5,449 nucleotides of DNA from contig JASLFF010000560.1 in the NCBI GenBank assembly GCA_030150795.1, positions 1-5,449 on the forward strand. The letters run 5' to 3'. The translations under genes and the position numbers were made by a program. Under the pieces are notes generated by a model, which was not told the DNA's origin, searched no databases, and saw only the letters and a list, made by a program, of their open reading frames with translations. Positions 1 through 5,399 of the stretch are shown here, piece by piece; the stretch's first letter is position 1; every line of letters begins with the position of its first letter. Origin of the DNA: Terriglobales bacterium. GTDB lineage: Bacteria; Acidobacteriota; Terriglobia; Terriglobales; Gp1-AA117.

Positions 1-64
1 CGGAGCATAGTCCGGCAATCAACAGGGTACTCAGGATTCTTGTAACTCGGTATTGCACTGTCAT
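1..64 (-). CDS. Start of a secreted or membrane-anchored protein, cut by the window edge
   Basis: Only the first 21 codons are present, beginning at the ATG at 62-64 and running off the left edge. The visible peptide starts MTVQYRVTRILSTLL and continues IAGLCS. It has two arginines in a short N-region followed by a hydrophobic core, which is the layout of a Sec signal peptide. The Cys at residue 20 is preceded by AGL, not a clean lipobox, so a lipoprotein is possible but not shown. A strong Shine-Dalgarno sequence, GAGGGG, lies four bases before the ATG. The gene follows the ParB-like gene on the same strand after a gap of 32 bases, so it is probably the next gene of the operon. Its function cannot be told from this fragment. 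Confidence 0.6.
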   Translation of the reverse strand, partial: MTVQYRVTRILSTLLIAGLCS

Positions 65-68
65 AAAA

Positions 69-78
69 CCCCTCGGGG
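69..78 (-). promoter_or_regulatory. Ribosome binding site inside a small self-complementary element
   Basis: On the minus strand the sequence reads CCCCGAGGGGTTTT and then ATG. GAGGGG (69-74) is an excellent Shine-Dalgarno sequence for the partial gene at the left edge. It can also pair with the CCCC just before it, forming a very small hairpin (three pairs with a four-base loop). The following T-run makes it resemble a tiny terminator, but the stem is too short for that to be likely. The ribosome-binding role is the better reading. Confidence 0.5.
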
Positions 79-96
79 AACTCTGATTTTCGGGTC

Positions 97-828
97 TTAC
101 TTGGATTTCAAAGGATGAGTGCTTGTGGCAAAAGCGCCCGGATCTTCCGTCCCGGCAGTTGCCGCGCGCAACAGGGCCAAATCAGTGTCTCTGTCCCAGT
201 GATGTTTGATGCGGTTTTTGAGGCAGCGGGTTAGCGTAAACAAGCTGGTTTTATACCAGCAGCACTTTTCCATCTGGGGAGAGAAAACGGCCACCATTCT
301 GGCGTTTCTAAGGTGCTCCGGCCCGCCTGCCAGCAAAGAGGCAATAAAGCGATGGTTGCCTTCCAGCAGCGTGACGCGGCGTTCTTCGTCAATGCCCAGG
401 AAAATGACCATCCCTTGAGGCAGATCGGTGGAAAGATTGGCGCAAATGTCGGAAATCTTTTTGACGAACTCGTTTGGCTCGGTCTCTTTGAGCTGCCGGA
501 TGCGGGCCGCTACGTCCAGGGCCCTGAAGTTGCCGCGGGCGATCTTTCTCCAGTGTGCGCGGGGAAAGACGCTTACCTGCTCCACATCTTCCGGCTCAAA
601 CTCAATCTCCCACCACTGCCGGTCTTCAGGCAGCTCCCACCACATGGTGTCGCGGCGGCGGAAGAGCAAAATGCGGCGAATCTCATTTTCCGTGGCGTCT
701 GTGAGGTTGGGATGTTCGACCAAAGAGGCAAAGCGCTCGCGGTCAGCGTCATATTCCTTCTGGAAGAACTCGCCGCGCAGGAACTCGGCGATAATCTCGG
801 CTTCGGTAATCCGGCGCAGCTTTCTCAT
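97..828 (-). CDS. Hypothetical protein with a ParB/sulfiredoxin-like domain
   Basis: A 243-aa soluble protein with no signal peptide or membrane segment. The only recognisable part is at residues 139-168. There a predicted strand (MVIFLGID) is followed by RVTLLEGNHRFIASLLAG, which fits the conserved box of the ParB/Srx fold, where [DE]G-x-HR sits before a helix ending in G. Known members of that superfamily bind or hydrolyse nucleotides (ParB CTPase, sulfiredoxin, the free serine kinase SerK). No helix-turn-helix follows, so this is not a chromosome-partition ParB. Residues 60-75 are rich in Trp and acidic residues, and 186-210 are basic with three Cys (CCW and RCL). The start ATG overlaps the flippase stop in the sequence ATGA (825-828), which indicates translational coupling and a role tied to the flippase operon. 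The substrate is unknown. The fold call is moderate; the gene itself is well supported by its overlap and clean length. Confidence 0.72.
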   Translation of the reverse strand: MRKLRRITEAEIIAEFLRGEFFQKEYDADRERFASLVEHPNLTDATENEIRRILLFRRRDTMWWELPEDRQWWEIEFEPEDVEQVSVFPRAHWRKIARGNFRALDVAARIRQLKETEPNEFVKKISDICANLSTDLPQGMVIFLGIDEERRVTLLEGNHRFIASLLAGGPEHLRNARMVAVFSPQMEKCCWYKTSLFTLTRCLKNRIKHHWDRDTDLALLRAATAGTEDPGAFATSTHPLKSK

Positions 829-2138
829 GCGGCCCCCACCAGCTCCGCCTCATTATTATGCCGGCGCAGAAATGGAACCGCGACCAGCGCCAGCATGGCA
901 GCCATCAGCACGATTCGCACCATGATCACTTGATGCAGCGATCCATGAAATAGTCCGATGCCCAGCACCAGAGCGCCGCTGAAAATCAGTTGCAGCCAGC
1001 CCGTATTGGCAATCCGGCGTGACATTTCATAGGCGATGAACACCACGCTGAGCGAATACAGCGCGGTGGCGGCGGCATAGAGCGCAAGCAGCCAGCCAAT
1101 TTCAATGAATCGCGAACCAAAGATCACACCCATGATCAAATGCGGGAAAAGAGCAGCGGCGGCGATGAAGATCAGTGAAAGTCCGAGCACCAACAGCAAA
1201 GGCAAGCCGATGCCGTGGGATTTTTTCTGTTCTGTGCCGGCAGCGGCGGCCACAGGAAACATGGCGTTGACCACGCCGAACCATGAAGCGAAGTAAAGCA
1301 GCCGGCCAATCTGTGAGATTGCCGCGTAAACGCCTGCGGGATCTGAAGGGAAGAAATGCTTGACCAGCAGAATATCGATATTGTTGATGATGACCTGGCC
1401 AACAAAGAACACAATCGCCTGCACGGCTTCTGCGTACGACGGAGGCTCAGCTGTCCCGGCCTTTACGCGCAGTTGCGCCGGAATGCGCGGAATAAAACAC
1501 GCCACAATCACCGAAGCCGAAATCGCGCCAACCGCGCCAAGCACGCCGTATCCGGCCACGACCAGGCCTGCTCCGACAAAAAATCGTATGAGCGCTTCAA
1601 GAACAAAATTTGTGCCCAGTCGTGGGAACGCGCAAACGCCCTGCATCGCGCCACGCTTGACGCCCAGCGGCGCATACGCAGCAATACCAATCGCGAGAAG
1701 TCCAATGATCCATGGACTGGGAACGTTCAGGTAAGTTGCAACCGGCTTTTGGGCCAGAAAGAGTACTCCGCCCAGCGCAAGACTGGCGATCCACGCTTTG
1801 CCGAGCAGGCTGTGGACCACGGCGGCCTTGCTGGAATCAGCATGATTTCTGGCGACAAACTTGGCGCAGACCAACTGGAATGCCAGGCTGATGCACGATG
1901 CCAGCAGCAGCAGCGTAACCGCGGCGTTGATGTTGCCGAATGCCGCCGGGCCCAGCATGCGGGCCATTACCATGTTGTAGGCAAAGTTAAAGATGTTCAC
2001 CAGCATCATGGCAACAAGCATGATGGCGCTGCCATTGAGCATCGTGGAACGGGCGCTGCGCTGCGGACGCACCGCAGCCGCGGCCACGGATGCATCAGCT
2101 GGTGTGAGAGTGATAACGCTTTCGGATTGCGGCATCAC
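825..2138 (-). CDS. Wzx-like oligosaccharide/polysaccharide flippase (MOP superfamily)
   Basis: A 437-aa polytopic inner-membrane protein with about 12 hydrophobic segments (roughly residues 34-55, 68-95, 110-130, 143-158, 180-200, 202-217, 238-256, 272-298, 311-331, 345-370, 380-397 and 403-424). The first segments contain NMVMARMLGPAAFGNINA, matching the conserved 'R-x-LGP-x-x-FG' motif of the polysaccharide-synthesis/Wzx family. NNIDILLVKHFF, then AGVYAA and later a Phe-Pro (FPVAA), match the central repeat of the same family. Such proteins flip lipid-linked sugar chains, or related lipid intermediates, across the inner membrane; the substrate cannot be read here. The first codon could be GTG (2136-2138) or the ATG right after it; the Shine-Dalgarno sequence is weak (AGAG). 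It starts 9 bases after the STAS stop and overlaps the next gene by 4 bases, so it is mid-operon. No glycosyltransferase lies beside it in this window. A different MOP transporter such as MATE is a less likely alternative. Confidence 0.88.
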   Translation of the reverse strand: MMPQSESVITLTPADASVAAAAVRPQRSARSTMLNGSAIMLVAMMLVNIFNFAYNMVMARMLGPAAFGNINAAVTLLLLASCISLAFQLVCAKFVARNHADSSKAAVVHSLLGKAWIASLALGGVLFLAQKPVATYLNVPSPWIIGLLAIGIAAYAPLGVKRGAMQGVCAFPRLGTNFVLEALIRFFVGAGLVVAGYGVLGAVGAISASVIVACFIPRIPAQLRVKAGTAEPPSYAEAVQAIVFFVGQVIINNIDILLVKHFFPSDPAGVYAAISQIGRLLYFASWFGVVNAMFPVAAAAGTEQKKSHGIGLPLLLVLGLSLIFIAAAALFPHLIMGVIFGSRFIEIGWLLALYAAATALYSLSVVFIAYEMSRRIANTGWLQLIFSGALVLGIGLFHGSLHQVIMVRIVLMAAMLALVAVPFLRRHNNEAELVGAA

Positions 2139-2147
2139 GCGAGATCT

Positions 2148-2543
2148 CTAAGCTGCAAGAGGATGGGTGGAACGTTTGTTGTGTAAAAGTTGTTGCCGCA
2201 TGGCATTGGGCAGAAATCCGCTAAAGCTGCGGGCCGCTTCGGTTGACGTTTCGTAGATTTCAAAAAGGCGCTCTGTGCGCGTGAGTTCAAGCACAACCGC
2301 TGCCTGGTCAGAGAGCGAAGCCAGTTTCACGTCGCCATCGCGTTTATGGGCCTCTGACATGCATTTCAACAACATCTCCACTCCGGAAGCATCAATCTGC
2401 GCGACCAGGGAGAGATCGAAAACCAGTTGCGGACGGTCAGCCGCAAGAAAAGGACGCACGTTGCGAAGAAATTCTCGCGCTGTGCGCGAGTTCATGCGCT
2501 CCGGCATTCTTTTTACGACGACAGGTCTGCTATTGATGTCCAT
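2148..2543 (-). CDS. Single-domain STAS protein (anti-sigma-factor-antagonist type)
   Basis: A 131-aa cytosolic protein that is essentially one STAS domain. Residues 6-12 form the first strand. LVFDLSLVAQIDASGVEMLL (41-60) is the hallmark strand and helix, and LELTRTERLFEIYETSTEAA (85-104) matches the family's end. Ser53 in the D-A-S-G motif is at the position that is phosphorylated in SpoIIAA/RsbV-type proteins, so a kinase/phosphatase switch is plausible. In that family the unphosphorylated form binds an anti-sigma kinase or other partner. No RsbW-like kinase or PP2C phosphatase is encoded in the window, so the partner is unknown. The chosen ATG keeps the first strand; the later Met13 and Met17 would cut it. 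GAGGAG lies just before the ATG, inside the end of the upstream gene. The 14-base overlap upstream and 9-base gap downstream place it firmly in the operon, pointing to control of envelope-sugar functions rather than a general stress sigma factor. Confidence 0.88.
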   Translation of the reverse strand: MDINSRPVVVKRMPERMNSRTAREFLRNVRPFLAADRPQLVFDLSLVAQIDASGVEMLLKCMSEAHKRDGDVKLASLSDQAAVVLELTRTERLFEIYETSTEAARSFSGFLPNAMRQQLLHNKRSTHPLAA

Positions 2544-3690
2544 ATCTCCTCGCTACAACCATGTTGGGGAACTTGTGGGAAGCCTCAGTGTCGCAGGCGG
2601 AAGTTTCAAATCCAGCGGCCGTACCCAGCGCGGGCGACGTTTTCCGCAGCGTAGCCTGAAGGTCAGCTTTTTCTGCTTTTTTCGCGGCGAACATGCCTTG
2701 GAAAGCCAGCTTTGGCAGGTAGGTAAGCGCTTCCGCCGCACTGGTCACAAATCTTTTTCCCGAGGCAACGGACATTGACGCGACAAGCTTCGGGTCAACG
2801 ATTTCCACCGTTACGTCTCGATGAAGGTTAACAATGCGGCCCATTCCCGCGATCGAATGCGCCAGGTCGAGCCCTGCTCCCACATACGAAAAGGGCAGGA
2901 CCGTGGAGTTTTCAATCACGGTGCCACAGTCAACTTCAGCGTGCCGCTCCACAGAACTGCAGCGGGTAATCACCGCACCGGAGCGGATACGCGCCAGCGA
3001 GCCCACAAATGCGGGCGCAAGAACACGCGCGCCTTTTTCAATCATGGCGCCGGGAGCCGCCCATACGCCGGGCTTGATTTCTTTTCCTGCCGGGCAGGTT
3101 TGCGCCTGGCGGGTAAGGATGTCGATGGCAAATTGCCGCAAGTCGCGCGCAGTGGCCAACGGATTCAAGTAGCCCTCATGCTGCAAAAGAGGACATTCGC
3201 TCCGGCAGTGCGCCAGCTGCGTGCGGAAAAGCGAGGCTGCATCATTTCTCCGCGATGCGCTGATGCAGAAAATCTCCAGCATCTGCCCATCCGACGCCAT
3301 GCGGGTAACGCGTTCCTTGCGATCAATGTGGAACTGGACTAGCTTTTCAAAATCGACTTCAGCGTAAGCGCCAAGGCGAATCAGAATTACCAGTTCAGCG
3401 CCGCTCTGGGCCATGTCATTGAAAACGGACTCTGCCGTTTTCCAGAAACGGTCAGGGGCAGCAGAGACGCAGCTTACATCTGAAGAGAGACCAAAATTGC
3501 GAACGCCTGAAGGGATTACATCTTCAACAACTGCGCTTACAGATGAGATCCCGTATTGCTGTAGCCGTTCAGCCATGCGCTGGAGCGTGCTCTTTCCCGC
3601 CACGTCCAGAGTCGCCAGGGGCGCGTCAAGCGCTTGGCTTCCCGCCATGTTCTGCTCGGAATTGGCCAGCAATATACCGCGGATATCCAT
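2530..3690 (-). CDS. Degenerate NDP-sugar pyrophosphorylase-like protein with a left-handed beta-helix
   Basis: A 386-aa soluble protein, first gene of the operon. Residues 1-130 follow the order of a sugar-1-phosphate nucleotidyltransferase: a first strand (MDIRGILLAN), a helix after 'LATLDVAGKSTLQRMAERL', a strand 'SVSAVV', and 'AELVILIRLGAY...VDFEKLVQFH', matching the family's 'vlxgD...dl..ll..H' part. Residues about 205-285 show hexapeptide-type repeats (VWAAPGAMIEKGARVLAPAF, then AVI, AEV, TVI, TVL, YVG), as in the beta-helix of GlmU or GDP-mannose pyrophosphorylases. The glycine-rich GG-x-GTR loop that binds the nucleotide is absent: the equivalent stretch is ANSEQNMAGSQ. The DxD-like metal site is also not evident. 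It may therefore bind a sugar nucleotide without making one, or act as a scaffold. The C-terminal 90 residues are not recognised. AGGTAGGA lies four bases before the ATG, a good ribosome site. A divergent but active enzyme is the main alternative. Confidence 0.75.
   Translation of the reverse strand: MDIRGILLANSEQNMAGSQALDAPLATLDVAGKSTLQRMAERLQQYGISSVSAVVEDVIPSGVRNFGLSSDVSCVSAAPDRFWKTAESVFNDMAQSGAELVILIRLGAYAEVDFEKLVQFHIDRKERVTRMASDGQMLEIFCISASRRNDAASLFRTQLAHCRSECPLLQHEGYLNPLATARDLRQFAIDILTRQAQTCPAGKEIKPGVWAAPGAMIEKGARVLAPAFVGSLARIRSGAVITRCSSVERHAEVDCGTVIENSTVLPFSYVGAGLDLAHSIAGMGRIVNLHRDVTVEIVDPKLVASMSVASGKRFVTSAAEALTYLPKLAFQGMFAAKKAEKADLQATLRKTSPALGTAAGFETSACDTEASHKFPNMVVARRYGHQ
2546..2551 (-). 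promoter_or_regulatory. Ribosome binding site of the STAS gene, inside the preceding gene
   Basis: GAGGAG on the minus strand stands two bases before the ATG of the STAS gene and is read as codons for the Arg-Arg near the C-terminus of the upstream protein. The spacing is shorter than usual, so initiation may depend on ribosomes finishing the upstream gene, whose TAG stop lies 11 to 14 bases inside the STAS reading frame. Confidence 0.6.
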
Positions 3691-3819
3691 GATTCCTACC
3701 TGTCAATGTTCTGACGAAGCTTTCGCTTGGCGTGGGAAATCAGCGGCGGAGGGAAACCCAACTGAAGTGTAACGAGGCCGAAAACGACTGTCGATACTAC
3801 TTTTGACCCTGGGAACCCT

Positions 3820-3830
3820 CTGCTTGAAAT
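3820..3830 (+). repeat. 11-base direct repeat CTGCTTGAAAT, copy 1
   Basis: This element is identical to 3871-3881, start to start 51 bases apart. A shorter relative, TTGAAAT (3922-3928), follows a further 47 bases on. The near-regular spacing of about five helical turns in a divergent promoter region suggests binding sites on one DNA face. The regulator is unknown. Confidence 0.5.
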
Positions 3831-3861
3831 CCGTGCAACCACTCGTTCCCTGCACGCAGCC

Positions 3862-3890
3862 AGCAGAACACTGCTTGAAATTACTTTCAA
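3862..3890. promoter_or_regulatory. Two abutting palindromes, possible operator
   Basis: AGCAG-AACA-CTGCT (five-base arms) directly abuts TTGAAA-TTAC-TTTCAA (perfect six-base arms, four-base spacer). The second has the size and symmetry of a dimeric repressor or activator site. It lies about 125 bases before ogt and about 170 bases before the operon's first gene, so either could be the target. The role is inferred from symmetry and position only. Confidence 0.4.
3871..3881 (+). repeat. 11-base direct repeat CTGCTTGAAAT, copy 2
   Basis: This is an exact copy of 3820-3830. Here the repeat is also the junction of two palindromes: AGCAG-AACA-CTGCT (3862-3875) and TTGAAA-TTAC-TTTCAA (3875-3890). 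Confidence 0.5.
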
Positions 3891-4002
3891 ATGAAACACA
3901 GCCGCCGTATTAGCAGCAGTGTTGAAATAGATGTGATTGAGTCATTCCGTGTTGCAAGGTCAGGGTACCTGCTGGAATTTTATTTCATGTGCCCTGCGCT
4001 GC

Positions 4003-4008
4003 TAAAAT
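4003..4008 (+). promoter_or_regulatory. Candidate -10 box for ogt (possible leaderless transcript)
   Basis: TAAAAT matches the TATAAT consensus at five of six positions and ends six bases before the ogt ATG, so a transcript from it would begin at or very near the start codon. No Shine-Dalgarno sequence lies before this ATG, which fits a leaderless message. No good -35 box is seen at the expected distance. An alternative is TTGCAA (3952-3957) with the AT-rich stretch at 3976-3982. Confidence 0.35.
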
Positions 4009-4014
4009 TCTCAA

Positions 4015-4587
4015 ATGCCGGAACTAACGACCATTTATTTCGTTCGGATTGATTCCTTGGTAGTAGGGCCTTTGCTGCTCGCGGCCACTGCAAAAGGCCT
4101 GCGCTGTTTGCAGTTTTACAAAGGCGCGATGCCAGTTCCCGGCAAAAATGAAACATGGATTGAATCATCAGAGCATCTCCAGCCCTATATTGCGCAATTG
4201 GAAGCATATTTTCGCGGAGAACTGCGTGAATTCACGTTTCCGCTTGACTTGGTTGGAACTCAATTCCAAAAAGACTGTTGGCAGGCCCTTCTCCAGATCC
4301 CTTATGGCAAGACGCGCTCATATGCGGAAATCGCACGCGCCATTGGCCGTCCTAACGCATTTCGCGCCGTGGGCCAGGCGAACCATGACAATCCCATTGC
4401 AATTGTTGTCCCGTGCCACAGAGTTCTTGGCGCAAATGGAACATTAACGGGTTACGGTGGAGGCCTTAACACTAAAGGAAAATTGCTTCGTCTGGAAGGC
4501 GCTTCATTCCGGTTAAAATCAGAATCGTCCGCAAACAAGCCTGTGGATAGAGTTGCTGACCAGGCACAGGCTAGTTTTCAATACTGA
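4015..4587 (+). CDS. ogt: Methylated-DNA--protein-cysteine S-methyltransferase
   Basis: A 190-aa DNA-repair protein that removes alkyl groups from O6-alkylguanine in one suicidal transfer to its own cysteine. The active site is PCHRV, with Cys134 as acceptor. FQKDCWQALLQIPYGKTRSY (84-103) and the helix-turn-helix AEIARAIGRPNAFRAVG are the DNA-binding part. Arg117 is in the place of the arginine finger, Tyr103 at the base-flipping position, Asn126 (in NP) before the active site, and Glu161 after GGLNTKGKLLRL completes the catalytic set. The N-terminal ribonuclease-like domain (about 8-80) is present. There is no AraC or methylphosphotriester domain, so it is the Ogt type rather than Ada. A tail of about 25 residues after GASF is not conserved family sequence. 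The ATG chosen leaves only seven residues before the domain; no ribosome site precedes it. It stands alone, divergent from the operon and convergent with the BON gene. Confidence 0.96.
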   Translation: MPELTTIYFVRIDSLVVGPLLLAATAKGLRCLQFYKGAMPVPGKNETWIESSEHLQPYIAQLEAYFRGELREFTFPLDLVGTQFQKDCWQALLQIPYGKTRSYAEIARAIGRPNAFRAVGQANHDNPIAIVVPCHRVLGANGTLTGYGGGLNTKGKLLRLEGASFRLKSESSANKPVDRVADQAQASFQY

Positions 4588-4596
4588 ACAATTGTT
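4587..4596. other. Ten-base perfect palindrome in the convergent gap
   Basis: AACAATTGTT begins on the last base of the ogt stop codon and fills most of the 14-base gap before the stop of the opposite BON gene. It has no GC stem and no T-run, so it is not a usual intrinsic terminator. No other terminator is visible between these convergent genes, so their transcripts may overlap at the 3' ends. Confidence 0.3.
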
Positions 4597-4601
4597 GCCG
4601 T

Positions 4602-5180
4602 TTACCTTTGCGGCGGCTTTGAGCTGGAAGGCGGCGTACCTTTGTTGGGCTCAGGATTATTGGCCGGATTATCCATTGAAACCGGTGATGATTTCTCGTT
4701 GCGAGGGCTGATGGTCAACTTATTCACCAGCTTTTTGCTGCCGGTATAGGACTGAACAATCCGCGTTGCCGTGATCTTCTCTTTGTTGGTGCCTACGGTG
4801 CCTGCCAGCTCCACGGTATCTCCTGACACGTTCACGTGCGTGCTATCTCCCGTCAGCGTAGGCTCCTTGCTCAGGGCGTTTTGAATCTGGCCTTGCAGAT
4901 CGGAGTCGGTCATCGCGCTTACGCCCCCGGCAGAATCTTGCGCTGCCGGCGTCTGCACGGTGCTCGAACTCGCGGCCCCGGAAACGCCTCCTGTTGTTGA
5001 AGGAGCAGTCGTGGGCTGCACCGGAGTTCCGGCCTTGCTTTGGGCGCCATCTCCGACCTGGTTAGCCGGAGTGCTCGGGTTCACTGGCGTTGTCGGCTGT
5101 TGTTGCTGCGTCGTCTGCGCCGTTAAGGCGGTTATGGACAACACGAACCCAAAACTCAGGACGTAAAACGGAATTTTCAT
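4602..5180 (-). CDS. Secreted BON-domain protein
   Basis: A 192-aa exported protein. MKIPFYVLSFGFVLSITALTA (1-21) is a typical Sec signal peptide with likely cleavage before Gln22. Residues 22-88 are a low-complexity linker rich in Thr, Gln, Pro, Ser and Ala, starting with a run of Q. A single BON domain follows at about 89-158: a helix (DSDLQGQIQNALSKEP), strands VNVSGDTVELAGTV with the conserved glycines, then a helix and the final strand KLVNKLTI. BON domains bind phospholipid or peptidoglycan-associated surfaces (OsmY, BamE-like and channel proteins), so a periplasmic or envelope role is likely. The tail (159-192) is again Pro/Ser/Asn-rich. An upstream in-frame ATG at 5283-5285 was rejected. 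The ATG at 5178-5180 has GGAG six bases before it and starts a proper signal peptide, and the sigma-54 promoter lies between the two candidates. The gene converges on ogt. Confidence 0.88.
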   Translation of the reverse strand: MKIPFYVLSFGFVLSITALTAQTTQQQQPTTPVNPSTPANQVGDGAQSKAGTPVQPTTAPSTTGGVSGAASSSTVQTPAAQDSAGGVSAMTDSDLQGQIQNALSKEPTLTGDSTHVNVSGDTVELAGTVGTNKEKITATRIVQSYTGSKKLVNKLTISPRNEKSSPVSMDNPANNPEPNKGTPPSSSKPPQR

Positions 5181-5254
5181 GGCGTGCTCCAAAGCTGGTT
5201 GGTGAATTCCCAAGATGGAACCGGCAAAACACACCAACCCACATCTAGTTTTGA

Positions 5255-5270
5255 TGCAAGTTTCGGGCCA
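5255..5270 (-). promoter_or_regulatory. Sigma-54 (-24/-12) promoter of the BON gene
   Basis: On the minus strand TGGCCCGAAACTTGCA matches the RpoN consensus TGGCACG-N4-TTGCA with one mismatch (C for A) and the required spacing of exactly ten bases between GG and GC. Transcription would start near 5244, giving a leader of about 64 bases before the ATG at 5180. Sigma-54 promoters require an ATP-driven enhancer-binding protein, so this gene would be switched on by a signal rather than made constitutively. Confidence 0.65.
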
Positions 5271-5349
5271 TGCGGATGGCAGCAACGCGTTACTATCGGC
5301 CTCGCAACCCCTTAAAATTTATAGCTTTGGCGCGTTGACTGCATAAGAA

Positions 5350-5359
5350 TGCATACGTA
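5350..5359. repeat. TGCATACGTA, possible enhancer site, copy 1
   Basis: Nine of ten bases are the same as in TGCGTACGTA at 5400-5409, exactly 50 bases away, and both contain the palindrome TACGTA. This copy lies about 106-115 bases upstream of the predicted sigma-54 start site, within the range usual for enhancer-binding-protein sites. It also overlaps a small inverted repeat TGCAT-AAGA-ATGCA (5340-5353). Confidence 0.4.
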
Positions 5360-5399
5360 CAGAGAGACGGGCTTGCGCGCGATGCTCACATTGAGTATC

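Larger units (their letters stand above)
3691..4014. promoter_or_regulatory. Divergent intergenic control region (operon and ogt)
   Basis: These 324 bases separate the leftward operon from the rightward ogt gene and must hold both promoters. They are rich in short repeats (see separate entries at 3820-3928). No clear -35/-10 pair for the operon was found on the minus strand. A 67-codon open frame (3696-3899, minus, GTG start) runs through most of it but lacks a ribosome site and any recognisable domain, and is not called as a gene. Confidence 0.55.

Noticed and set aside
313..933. 206-codon open frame on the plus strand opposite the ParB-like gene
   Set aside because: It is antisense to a gene supported by ATGA overlap and a domain motif; no ribosome site or recognisable domain.
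1356..2186. 276-codon open frame on the plus strand opposite the flippase
   Set aside because: It lies antisense to a clearly recognised membrane protein. Its product is rich in Arg, His and Gln with no fold features, as expected of a shadow of a hydrophobic coding region.
3701..3706. Perfect TTGACA on the minus strand just before the operon's first gene
   Set aside because: It would direct transcription from inside the gene, and there is no -10 box at 16-18 bases.
3746..3761. GG-N10-GC spacing on the minus strand upstream of the operon, as a second sigma-54 site
   Set aside because: The sequence TTGGGTTTCCCTCCGC lacks both the CACG part of the -24 box and the TTGC of the -12 box; the spacing alone is common by chance.
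3696..3899. 67-codon open frame on the minus strand, ending just before the nucleotidyltransferase-like gene
   Set aside because: It begins with GTG without a ribosome site, shows no domain, signal peptide or convincing composition, and lies over repeat-rich control DNA. It could be a leader peptide, but nothing supports that.
5181..5285. N-terminal extension of the BON gene to an upstream ATG
   Set aside because: The extension would put a Cys-rich unrelated stretch before a complete signal peptide, and would place the sigma-54 promoter inside the coding region.
5318..5323. TATAAA on the minus strand as a sigma-70 -10 box for the BON gene
   Set aside because: The hexamer is good, but the sequence 17 bases upstream (TTATGC) is a poor -35 box and the leader would be about 130 bases. 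The sigma-54 site is a stronger match.
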